A stretch of 58,696 nucleotides of DNA, taken from contig JAKZRT010000150.1 in NCBI GenBank assembly GCA_047518005.1, forward strand, positions 1 through 58,696, read 5' to 3'. Positions within the stretch are counted from its first letter, which is position 1, and the number at the start of each line of letters is the position of its first letter. This stretch comes from JAKZRT01 sp047518005. Lineage in GTDB: Bacteria > Pseudomonadota > Alphaproteobacteria > Rhodobacterales > Rhodobacteraceae. A program made the position numbers and the translations under genes. Shown here piece after piece: positions 1-7,636 of the stretch. The notes beneath the pieces were generated by a model. The model ran no database searches. It saw only the letters and a list, made by a program, of their open reading frames with translations, and was not told the DNA's origin.

Positions 1-610
1 TCACCACCCGCAAAGTCACGTTGATCCGCCCGCCCTCGGGCAGCAACCGCGACGAGCCCCACCTGATCCGGTCGATCCCGTGGTAGGTCAGGCGCGCATC
101 GCCGCCCATGACCACCACAGCCCCCGAGGCCAGCCATAGCGATTCAGTTTTGCCACCGCGGGTCTGATTTCCGATGCGAAACAGCCCGTCGTCGCCCAGC
201 GAGACCGAGACCACCGGCTGGCTGAAATCCGCCTCGTCCCGGTCCTGGTGCATGCCCATCCGCGCGTTTTGTCCGTAAAAGTTTATCAAACAGCTTTCCG
301 GCGGGCGCGGCGTAACCGTCACCTGGTGCCAAAGGGCAACCAGCGACGCGGGGATATCGGGCCAGGGCACCCCTGACGGGTGGCGTTCGCAATAGCCATA
401 GCCGCGCGGCGTACTGACCCATCCGATCCGACCCGCCGCCGTCATCGCCACCGACATCCGCTTGCCGCGTGGCGTCTGGTGCCTGACCAAGGGTGCCCGG
501 CGGGTCACATCGCGCAGGTCCCCGAGCAACAACCGCTGCGCAGCGACGTCCAGAAACTCCGGGTAAATGTCAAAGCCGCGAAGGGTGATTTTGGGCGGTC
601 GGTCCGGCAT
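1..610 (-). CDS. alkB: AlkB-family DNA/RNA dealkylation dioxygenase (3' end cut by window)
   Basis: AlkB proteins are Fe(II)/2-oxoglutarate dioxygenases that reverse N-alkyl damage on DNA or RNA bases. Reading from ATG 610 leftward gives 203 residues with no stop; the frame runs off the window edge, so only a few C-terminal residues should be missing (E. coli AlkB is 216 aa). The iron-binding H-x-D is seen as HQDRD (H121, D123), the distal histidine as YHGIDR (H177), and the 2-oxoglutarate-binding arginines lie in the final GGRINVTLR segment. The gene diverges from dnaK across a 208-bp spacer. The TCA at bases 1-3 is out of frame and is not its stop. Confidence 0.9.
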   Translation of the reverse strand, partial: MPDRPPKITLRGFDIYPEFLDVAAQRLLLGDLRDVTRRAPLVRHQTPRGKRMSVAMTAAGRIGWVSTPRGYGYCERHPSGVPWPDIPASLVALWHQVTVTPRPPESCLINFYGQNARMGMHQDRDEADFSQPVVSVSLGDDGLFRIGNQTRGGKTESLWLASGAVVVMGGDARLTYHGIDRIRWGSSRLLPEGGRINVTLRVV

Positions 611-679
611 CTGGCAAGGATTCCCCCGATTTCGGTCAATTCACGGTAATTTGGCCGGTACATATGGGCTTTGGGGCGG

Positions 680-708
680 TTGCAGGCCTATTTGCCCGTC
701 CCTATATA
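680..708 (+). promoter_or_regulatory. dnaK promoter, sigma70-type overlapping a sigma32-like match
   Basis: TTGCAG (680-685) is followed after 17 bp by TATATA (703-708), a good housekeeping promoter. The same -35 with a 14-bp spacer precedes CCCTATAT (700-707), which resembles the alphaproteobacterial RpoH -10 (CCCCATnT). Dual housekeeping and heat-shock control of dnaK is a reasonable inference. The start codon lies about 110 bp downstream. Confidence 0.55.
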
Positions 709-818
709 CGCACGGAACCGTGATGGGGTCATCCTGGCCTCGTCGCACAGAAATTGGTGGCCGGTGCCGGATCGGGCTTGCCGCTGGGAAATCGCCACTC
801 GAAGAGGGATTGCGAAAT

Positions 819-2735
819 ATGGCTAAAGTCATTGGTATCGACCTTGGCACGACCAATTCGTGCGTTGCCATCATGGACGGCTCGCAGCCAAAAGTGATTG
901 AAAACGCCGAAGGCGCGCGCACGACACCGTCTATCGTCGCATTCACCGACACCGAGCGTTTGGTCGGTCAGCCCGCCAAGCGTCAGGCGGTTACGAACCC
1001 CGACAACACGATCTTTGCCGTCAAGCGCCTGATCGGACGCCGCACCACCGACGCCGAGGTCGAAAAGGACAGGAAACTTGTTCCTTACGCGATCGTCGAC
1101 GGCGGCAACGGTGACGCCTGGGTCGAGGCCGGCGGCGACAAATACTCGCCCAGCCAGATCAGCGCGTTCATCCTGCAAAAGATGAAGGAAACCGCCGAGT
1201 CCTATCTTGGCGAGGCCGTCGACCAGGCGGTGATCACCGTGCCTGCCTATTTCAACGACGCCCAACGTCAGGCCACCAAAGACGCCGGCAAGATTGCCGG
1301 ACTGGAAGTTCTGCGCATCATCAACGAGCCCACGGCGGCGGCGCTGGCTTACGGGCTCGACAAGAAAGAAACCAAGGTTATCGCGGTCTATGACCTGGGC
1401 GGCGGTACCTTTGACGTGACCATTCTGGAAATTGACGACGGGCTTTTCGAGGTCAAATCGACAAACGGCGACACATTCCTGGGTGGCGAAGACTTTGACA
1501 TGCGCATCGTCAGTTATCTGGCCGATGAATTCAAAAAGGAAAACGGCGTCGATCTGACCAAAGACAAGATGGCTCTGCAGCGCCTGAAAGAAGCGGCTGA
1601 AAAGGCCAAGATCGAACTCAGCTCGTCCAGCCAGACCGAGATCAACCAACCGTTCATCAGCATGGACCCCCACGGCGGTCAGCCACTGCACATGGTCATG
1701 AAGCTGACGCGCGCGAAACTGGAAAGCCTGGTCAGCGACCTGGTCAAGAAATCGCTGAAACCCTGTAAGTCGGCGCTCAAGGATGCGGGTCTTTCGACCA
1801 GCGATATCGACGAGGTGGTCCTGGTCGGCGGCATGACGCGGATGCCACGGGTCGTGGAAGAGGTCACCAAGTTCTTCGGCAAAGAGCCCCACAAGGGCGT
1901 GAACCCCGACGAGGTTGTCGCCTCGGGCGCGGCCATTCAGGCCGGTGTTCTGCAGGGCGATGTCAAAGACGTGGTCCTGCTGGATGTCACGCCGCTGAGC
2001 CTGGGGATCGAAACGCTGGGCGGTGTCTTCACCCGACTGATCGACCGCAACACCACGATCCCCACCAAGAAAAGCCAGATATTTTCGACCGCCGAAGACA
2101 ACCAGAACGCGGTGACGATCCGGGTGTTCCAGGGCGAACGCGAAATGGCCACCGACAACAAGCTATTGGGCCAGTTCAATCTGGAAAGCATCCCGCCCGC
2201 GCCGCGCGGCCTGCCGCAAATCGAGGTGTCGTTCGACATCAACGCCGATGGCATTGTGAATGTCGGCGCCAAGGACAAAGGCACCGGCAAGGAACAGAAG
2301 ATCACCATTCAGGCGTCGGGCGGCCTGAGCGACGTAGAGGTCGAAGAAATGGTCAAGGACGCCGAGGCCAATGCCGAAGCCGACAAAGAGCGCCGCGAAC
2401 TGGTGGAGGCCACGAACCAGGCCGAAGGCCTGATCCATTCGACCGAAAAATCGATGGAGGAACATGCCGACAAGGTCGATCCGACCACCATCGAGGCCAT
2501 CGAACTGGCGATCGCTGCGCTGAAAGATCAGCTCGAGACCGAAGATGCCGGCAAGATCAAATCGGGCATCCAGAATGTTACCGAGGCGGCCATGAAGCTG
2601 GGCGAGGCGATCTATAAGTCCGAGCAGGAAAAATCGGGCGACGCCGATCCGGCCGGCGAAGACGAACCGCGCAGCGTGGACGATGATATCGTTGACGCCG
2701 ATTTCGAGGATCTCGGCGACGAAAAACGCGACTGA
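819..2735 (+). CDS. dnaK: Chaperone DnaK (Hsp70)
   Basis: ATP-dependent cytosolic chaperone that works with DnaJ and GrpE. The protein has 638 residues, the usual length. The ATPase domain opens with the phosphate-binding IGIDLGTTNS motif at residues 4-13 and contains VYDLGGGTFD. The interdomain linker is followed by DVTPLSLGIET and a typical substrate-binding domain, and the acidic C-terminus ends DADFEDLGDEKRD. The frame is open upstream, but the start is set at ATG 819 by family alignment and the purine-rich AGAGGGA just before it. dnaJ follows 80 bp downstream; grpE and the repressor gene hrcA lie near 51 kb in the same window. Confidence 0.98.
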   Translation: MAKVIGIDLGTTNSCVAIMDGSQPKVIENAEGARTTPSIVAFTDTERLVGQPAKRQAVTNPDNTIFAVKRLIGRRTTDAEVEKDRKLVPYAIVDGGNGDAWVEAGGDKYSPSQISAFILQKMKETAESYLGEAVDQAVITVPAYFNDAQRQATKDAGKIAGLEVLRIINEPTAAALAYGLDKKETKVIAVYDLGGGTFDVTILEIDDGLFEVKSTNGDTFLGGEDFDMRIVSYLADEFKKENGVDLTKDKMALQRLKEAAEKAKIELSSSSQTEINQPFISMDPHGGQPLHMVMKLTRAKLESLVSDLVKKSLKPCKSALKDAGLSTSDIDEVVLVGGMTRMPRVVEEVTKFFGKEPHKGVNPDEVVASGAAIQAGVLQGDVKDVVLLDVTPLSLGIETLGGVFTRLIDRNTTIPTKKSQIFSTAEDNQNAVTIRVFQGEREMATDNKLLGQFNLESIPPAPRGLPQIEVSFDINADGIVNVGAKDKGTGKEQKITIQASGGLSDVEVEEMVKDAEANAEADKERRELVEATNQAEGLIHSTEKSMEEHADKVDPTTIEAIELAIAALKDQLETEDAGKIKSGIQNVTEAAMKLGEAIYKSEQEKSGDADPAGEDEPRSVDDDIVDADFEDLGDEKRD

Positions 2736-2753
2736 CCTGGGCGAATGACAGCC

Positions 2754-2793
2754 AAACGTCGGCCGCGGTGCGATATGGAAGGGCCGGCGTTTT
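2754..2793 (+). terminator. dnaK-dnaJ intergenic hairpin with short T-run
   Basis: AAACGTCGGCC (2754-2764) can pair with GGCCGGCGTTT (2782-2792) around a 17-nt loop, with one G-T pair. It is followed by a T. The 3' arm ends in four Ts (2790-2793). It resembles a weak terminator or an RNA-processing/stability hairpin that would lower dnaJ expression relative to dnaK. The structure is read directly; the role is inferred. Confidence 0.5.
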
Positions 2794-2815
2794 GTGTCTG
2801 CGAAAGGTGACGTAG

Positions 2816-3943
2816 ATGGCAAAGCGCGATTTCTACGATGTCCTGGGCGTCGGGCGCAGCGCGTCCGACACCGATATCAAAAAGGCGTATCGGCAGAAAG
2901 CCAAGGACCTGCACCCTGATCGCAATTCCAGCAATCCCGACGCCGAAACGCAATTCAAAGAGGTCAACGAGGCCTACGACGCGCTGAAGAACCCCGACAA
3001 AAAGGCGGCCTATGACCGCTTCGGCCATGCGGCGTTCGAGGGCAGCATGGGCGGCGGGCGCGGTGGCCAGGGCGATTTTTCGTCTGCGTTTTCAGACGTT
3101 TTCGACGATCTTTTCGGCGACTTCATGGGCGGGCGCGGCGGTAACCGACAGCGCGCGGCGCGCGGGTCGGACCTGCGGTATAACCTGCGCGTGTCGCTGC
3201 AAGAGGCGTTTTCCGGGGTTCAGAAAACCATCAACGTGCCGACCTCGGTCACTTGCGGCCAATGTCATGGCTCGGGCTCCGAGGCCGGGGCCGAGCCGAC
3301 CACCTGCCCGACCTGCTCGGGCATGGGTAAGGTGCGCGCCCAACAGGGTTTTTTCAAAGTCGAACGCACATGCCCCACCTGCTCGGGCAGGGGCCAGATG
3401 ATCAAGAACCCTTGCACCAACTGCGGCGGCGCTGGCCGGGTGAACAAGGAACGCGCCCTGAACGTCAACATCCCTGCCGGGGTCGAGACCGGCACCCGCA
3501 TCCGCCTGGCCGGCGAGGGCGAGGCGGGCCTGCGTGGCGGACCCACGGGCGACTTGTATATTTTCATCGAAGTTGCGCCGCACGCGCTTTTTGAACGCGA
3601 CGGGCGCGACCTTTATTGCCGCGTGCCGGTCTCGATGGCCTCAGCCTCGCTTGGCGGCGACATCGAAGTTCCCACAATCGACGGCGGTCGCAGCCGGGTC
3701 AAAATCCCTTCCGGGTCGCAATCGGGGCGTCAAATGCGCTTGCGCGGCAAGGGCATGCCCGCGCTGCGCGGCGCCGGTGCGGGCGACATGTTCATCGAGA
3801 TGGCGGTTGAAACGCCGGTGAACCTGACCTCGCGCCAAAAAGAAATTCTGCGCGAATTCGAAGAGATAGGCGAAAACAACAACCCCGAGGGGTCGACGTT
3901 TTTCTCCAAAGTCAAAAGCTTCTGGGACGGGATGACCGGGTAG
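2816..3943 (+). CDS. dnaJ: Chaperone DnaJ (Hsp40)
   Basis: Co-chaperone that delivers unfolded clients to DnaK and stimulates its ATPase. It has 375 residues with the full type-I layout: J domain with HPD at residues 33-35, a Gly-rich stretch around 76-120, and four CxxCxGxG zinc-finger repeats (CGQCHGSG, CPTCSGMG, CPTCSGRG, CTNCGGAG), then the C-terminal substrate-binding domains. It is the second gene after dnaK on the same strand, probably co-transcribed through the intergenic hairpin. It ends in TAG, showing that TAG works as a normal stop in this genome. Confidence 0.98.
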   Translation: MAKRDFYDVLGVGRSASDTDIKKAYRQKAKDLHPDRNSSNPDAETQFKEVNEAYDALKNPDKKAAYDRFGHAAFEGSMGGGRGGQGDFSSAFSDVFDDLFGDFMGGRGGNRQRAARGSDLRYNLRVSLQEAFSGVQKTINVPTSVTCGQCHGSGSEAGAEPTTCPTCSGMGKVRAQQGFFKVERTCPTCSGRGQMIKNPCTNCGGAGRVNKERALNVNIPAGVETGTRIRLAGEGEAGLRGGPTGDLYIFIEVAPHALFERDGRDLYCRVPVSMASASLGGDIEVPTIDGGRSRVKIPSGSQSGRQMRLRGKGMPALRGAGAGDMFIEMAVETPVNLTSRQKEILREFEEIGENNNPEGSTFFSKVKSFWDGMTG

Positions 3944-4022
3944 GCGCGCGTACCGAAAGGTCACGATCACCGGTTTTATTTGGTTAACGAAATCTTTAGC
4001 CCGCCAGTGGCAGGCTGGGCGG

Positions 4023-4781
4023 GTGAGCCGCTCCCGCACATTTGACGAGGTTCCGCTGCCGCTTTTCGACGCCGAAGAGGCGGTCGTTGCGTTGTCGTCG
4101 AACCGCCTGCCATCCTATATCAAGGGCCATCGAAAGCGTCTGCGAATTCGTTTCACCGAAGGTGGCGCCGCCGCGATGCCCGATTACGAGCTGCTGGAAC
4201 TCATCTTGTTCCGCACTTTGCGCAACGGCGACGTCAAGCCGCTGGCGCATCGGCTAATCAAGACGTTCGGCGATTTCAATCGCGTGATCAGCGCCGCGCC
4301 GGACAGGTTGGCCGAAGTTGATGGGGTTGCCGAGGCGCTGATCCACGATCTGAAAGTGCTGGAGGCAGCCGCGCATCGCATGGCGCGCTCGAAAGTCATT
4401 CGGCGGAACGTCATTTCGGGCTGGGGCGCGGTTCTGGATTATTGTCACACCACAATGGCCCACCGCGAGACCGAACAATTTCGGGTGCTGTACCTGGACC
4501 GAAAAAATGTCCTGATCGCCGACGAAGAACAGGCGCGCGGGACCGTCGATCATGTGCCTGTCTATCCGCGCGAGGTGGTCAAACGGGCGCTCGAACTCAG
4601 TGCCTCGGCGTTCATACTGGTTCACAACCACCCCTCGGGTGATCCGACGCCCTCTGACAGCGATATCGAGATGACGGCCAAGATAACCGACGCGGCGCAG
4701 GCCCTTGGGCTGACCCCGCACGATCATCTGGTGATCGGGCGCGAGACCGAACTCAGTTTCCGCTCGGCGGGGTACCTCTGA
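4023..4781 (+). CDS. radC: RadC family protein (UPF0758, JAB/MPN domain)
   Basis: This 252-aa protein matches the RadC/YicR family: an N-terminal helix-hairpin-helix-like region and a C-terminal JAMM metalloprotease-fold domain. The JAMM residues are present as H201-x-H203 and D214 within HNHPSGDPTPSDSD. Its enzymatic role remains unsettled, and the old link to DNA repair is weak. The start is a GTG at 4023 because no upstream ATG is in frame; the family-conserved region starts near SYIKGHR. It lies 79 bp after dnaJ on the same strand, so read-through from dnaJ is possible. Confidence 0.9.
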   Translation: MSRSRTFDEVPLPLFDAEEAVVALSSNRLPSYIKGHRKRLRIRFTEGGAAAMPDYELLELILFRTLRNGDVKPLAHRLIKTFGDFNRVISAAPDRLAEVDGVAEALIHDLKVLEAAAHRMARSKVIRRNVISGWGAVLDYCHTTMAHRETEQFRVLYLDRKNVLIADEEQARGTVDHVPVYPREVVKRALELSASAFILVHNHPSGDPTPSDSDIEMTAKITDAAQALGLTPHDHLVIGRETELSFRSAGYL

Positions 4782-4837
4782 GCGCAGGCCTTGCTCCGAA
4801 AGCGTGAAATTCGAAAAAATAACGTAATATCAGCAGA

Positions 4838-4863
4838 TTAGAATCGGTTTCAACCTTGAAACC
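4838..4863. repeat. Palindromic intergenic element, copy 1
   Basis: TTAGAAT is followed by GGTTTCAACCTTGAAACC (4846-4863), an 18-bp inverted repeat with 8-bp arms. It lies between the convergent ends of radC and the PBP-OmpA gene. The same 18-mer occurs in inverse orientation at 18928-18945 with matching flank, and a degenerate copy lies at 12670-12694. No T-run follows directly, so it is not a standard terminator. Confidence 0.55.
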
Positions 4864-4871
4864 CAACTGTG

Positions 4872-6260
4872 TCAGTCGATCCAGACCTCGACCCGGCGGT
4901 TCAGGTGACGGCCCCAGTCGCTGTCATCACAGGCCACCGGCAGGGTCTCGCCGAACGAATTATTGCCCAGTTTGACCTTGGTGCTGTCCAGATCTCCGGC
5001 GGCGTCGCGCACCGCTTTTTCCACCGTCCGCGCCCGGCTTCGCCCCACTTCCAGGTTCCGGGCCGCGGCCCCGACGCCGTCGCTAAACCCCACAAATGTC
5101 AGCACGCTCCCATCGAACTCGCCGGCCCTGAGCGCCTCGGCCAGCCTGCCGACACTTGCCTGCGCGGAGGCGTCAAGTTTGGGCGTCCCCGGTACAAACC
5201 TGAACGTGATCGATAGGCGCGCCTGGCCTGACAGAACCTCGACAAGTCGCCGCAGTTCCGAGACCGGCGCCCGGACCCCGGCAAGGGATATGGCGGCCAC
5301 CAGGCGACCTCCCTGTGCCTCGAGCGGTTGGGTTTCGTTCAACAGATTGACAAACCCGGCCTGCCGAATCGGCCCCTGGGCGGCCGTGGTGTTCAGGTGA
5401 CCCAAATAGTCGCCGAGAATTTCCGGCATCGAGTCGGTGCTCCCAGATATGAAAATTGGCATGGTCAGCGGAAAGTCGTCGTTCTTTATGTTCACCCAAT
5501 CCGGGGCAAGCACGATTCCGCATGACCCCGTCAACGCCAGCGCGCGGGCGTTTCCGGTCTCGGAAACCCGTGTCACCCCAAGCCCGCCGGGCGAACTTGC
5601 AACCGCATCGGCCAGGTCGATGGCCGAAGAATGGGTTTGGGCGACGGCGCCAATATCTCCGCCGCCAAGCAGGCGGCCCGAGATCGACGCGGCCAACTCG
5701 CTGTCCCGCGCAGGCAGATGCAGCGCTATCGGGCCAGGCCTGCCGCCAATGTCGGACCAGTCGGTCAGCTCGCCTGACACCACCTTTGCCAAAAGCTCGG
5801 GCGAAATTCGACGCACCGGATTATCCTGTGCCACAATCGCCACCAAAGCGTCGCGTGCGATGACCCGGGCGGTGGTCGCATCATCGGCGCCTGCGGGATC
5901 GACGTCATTCGGCGTCCAGGTCGTAACAGCCAGATCAATCGTGCCCGCCCCAAGCGCGTCCAGCGCGCTGGCGGTATCGGCCTGGCGAAACTCAAATCGC
6001 GCCACGATGCCGCCGTCCGATCCGCCGATCAGCGCAAGGGCAAAGGCGTCGTCGCTGTGTATTTCGCGGCGCAGGGTCAGGCCATTTTCACGCGCGAAAC
6101 TTTCCAGGGTCGCGGGGATAAGAACCGAAGTCAGCGCCGGCGGACCGGCAACGCGGAAAATCGGCGGCCCGGCCTCGGATTGCGCCACCGCCACAGGCGC
6201 TGGCGCAAGCATCGCCAGGCAGGCGAAAATTACTCTTGCTGATCTTGTTGAAAACCACAT
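4872..6260 (-). CDS. Periplasmic phosphate-binding-like protein fused to an OmpA domain
   Basis: The 462-aa protein starts with a clear signal peptide (cleavage expected after VAVA, about residue 26). A PstS/type-II periplasmic-binding-protein-like domain follows (region around ISPELLAKVVSGELTDWSDI), and the last ~110 residues form an OmpA-like peptidoglycan-binding domain (LTFVGFSDGVG and N-x2-x-GRSRARTV). I infer a solute- or ligand-binding protein tethered to the cell wall rather than an ABC importer subunit, since no Pst permease genes are nearby. An upstream GTG at 6290 is in frame, but ATG 6260 begins the signal peptide and has GAAGGGG ahead of it. It lies 35 bp after the exported-protein gene on the same strand, suggesting a pair. 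Confidence 0.8.
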   Translation of the reverse strand: MWFSTRSARVIFACLAMLAPAPVAVAQSEAGPPIFRVAGPPALTSVLIPATLESFARENGLTLRREIHSDDAFALALIGGSDGGIVARFEFRQADTASALDALGAGTIDLAVTTWTPNDVDPAGADDATTARVIARDALVAIVAQDNPVRRISPELLAKVVSGELTDWSDIGGRPGPIALHLPARDSELAASISGRLLGGGDIGAVAQTHSSAIDLADAVASSPGGLGVTRVSETGNARALALTGSCGIVLAPDWVNIKNDDFPLTMPIFISGSTDSMPEILGDYLGHLNTTAAQGPIRQAGFVNLLNETQPLEAQGGRLVAAISLAGVRAPVSELRRLVEVLSGQARLSITFRFVPGTPKLDASAQASVGRLAEALRAGEFDGSVLTFVGFSDGVGAAARNLEVGRSRARTVEKAVRDAAGDLDSTKVKLGNNSFGETLPVACDDSDWGRHLNRRVEVWID

Positions 6261-6295
6261 GCCGAGGTTTTGGCCCCTTCGAAAAATCACCCGTT

Positions 6296-7273
6296 CTAGT
6301 TGCTGGCGATCTTCAGGTCTCGGAGGATGTTTTTCAATACCAGATATTCACCGACTTTGTTGCAATCAGGCACCCTGAGCGCCAGGTCAGATGATATTAC
6401 GCCGCCAAACCCGTCGGGTTGGAGCGTCTCTGCGGCCAGCATGCCGCCGCAGTTGGTGTTGTTGATCTCGGCCTGTACCGAAAGCCGGACCACGCCTTCG
6501 CGGTCGGTCACGGCGGCGGGGAATGTATAGACCTCGGCGCGCGTTGCATTGCCCAGGTCACGGTTGCCCAGAACCATCATGTATCCACCGCGCGCATTGG
6601 CGCCCAGATCCGGGTGCCCCGGCGCTCCGGCCCAGACGTGGCCAGCGGTGCCAAGGGCCGCGCCGAATTCCTGAGCATGGATATGAAGCCCGGTTTCGCC
6701 GCGCCAAACCAGCACGACGCGGCGATATGCCCCGGCATCGGGCACATTGACTTGCGTCGAAATTCTCTCGCCGCTTTGCAGGATGGCCTCGACGTTGGCC
6801 GCCGCGGTCAGCGCTGGAATTTCTACGGTCAGGCGACCGGTCGAAGTGTTCACTTCGGTAAACCCGAGGCCCGCGTGGCGCAGGGTTACCGGCTCGGACC
6901 CGTTGCACGGAGCATAGAGGGATATGCGGATCATGCCGTTGCCAGATGGCGTCGCTTTCATTTCGGCCGCGCAACTGGCACTGGCGTCGGCGCCAAAACG
7001 TGACCGGTCCAGCGCCTGTAGGGTAAGCGATTCAGGTTGCTGATCGGCCGAGCCGCGCGTCGTTGGCAGGGGTGTCGCCTGGAGCGTTTCAATCGGAGGG
7101 CGCGGAAGTTTCGGGATATCGGGCATCACGCTGGCGCGCGCCATTCCCGGAGACTGAAGGCTGGCCCCGATTTTCGCGGCTGTAATGTCGCCATTCTGGA
7201 CAATATGCCCGGATACAAGCGCCACCAGGGCAGTTGCAGCAACGGTCGTGAGCATTCGGGCGGCACGCATCAT
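6296..7273 (-). CDS. Conserved exported protein of unknown function
   Basis: About 325 residues with an N-terminal hydrophobic signal/anchor (LTTVAATALVALVSG), a proline-rich linker (PKLPRPPIETLQATPLP), and a beta-rich body including HIHAQEFGAALGTAGHVWA. Several cysteines are spaced for possible disulfides, fitting a periplasmic location. I recognise it only as a type of exported protein found in Rhodobacteraceae and assign no function. The start is ambiguous among GTG 7279, ATG 7273 and ATG 7270; AGGTG 8 nt ahead favours 7273. It ends in TAG and is followed by the PBP-OmpA gene, so the two probably share an envelope role. Confidence 0.7.
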   Translation of the reverse strand: MMRAARMLTTVAATALVALVSGHIVQNGDITAAKIGASLQSPGMARASVMPDIPKLPRPPIETLQATPLPTTRGSADQQPESLTLQALDRSRFGADASASCAAEMKATPSGNGMIRISLYAPCNGSEPVTLRHAGLGFTEVNTSTGRLTVEIPALTAAANVEAILQSGERISTQVNVPDAGAYRRVVLVWRGETGLHIHAQEFGAALGTAGHVWAGAPGHPDLGANARGGYMMVLGNRDLGNATRAEVYTFPAAVTDREGVVRLSVQAEINNTNCGGMLAAETLQPDGFGGVISSDLALRVPDCNKVGEYLVLKNILRDLKIASN

Positions 7274-7636
7274 TAGCACCTGATGTCTGTGTTCGCCCCC
7301 ATCCGAAAGCGAATATGCACGATTTCCTTACCGACACATAGTTAATGTCCTCAAATTCATACATTTGCGGCAAGCAGGCCACATTTCGAAGGCAAATTGT
7401 ATGATCGGCCGAAAAGTCCACAATATGTGCGATATTCGTCACGAAAACCGGCTGGTTTCTTGGTCAATATTTGGCCACAATTCCAAGAATTGTCCGGGCA
7501 TTGTTGCTAATTGTTCGAATCGAGATCGCAACTTGGGCATGACCTCGGCCCAGAGCCCCGACCCGAATGCCTGCGCCACGCAGTTGGCCCTTTATGGCCC
7601 GAATGCGGTTTGGTCGGCGCGGCGGGCATCGTGGCC
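7274..7636. promoter_or_regulatory. 363-bp intergenic region, AT-rich, with a 17-bp palindrome
   Basis: No convincing gene is visible. Bases 7280 to about 7530 are clearly more AT-rich than the surroundings. A perfect palindrome ACAATTC-CAA-GAATTGT lies at 7477-7493 and could be an operator or a small hairpin. The region holds the promoter for the exported-protein gene and the downstream tail of secA. A 91-codon plus-strand ORF covering 7365-7640 has no family resemblance or clear ribosome-binding site, so I do not call it. Confidence 0.4.

Noticed and set aside
729..1892. 387-codon ORF antisense to dnaK
   Set aside because: A shadow frame of dnaK caused by GC-rich third positions; no family resemblance.
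5437..6378. 313-codon plus-strand ORF over the PBP-OmpA gene
   Set aside because: Ser/Arg/Ala-rich shadow frame without similarity; the minus-strand gene is clear.
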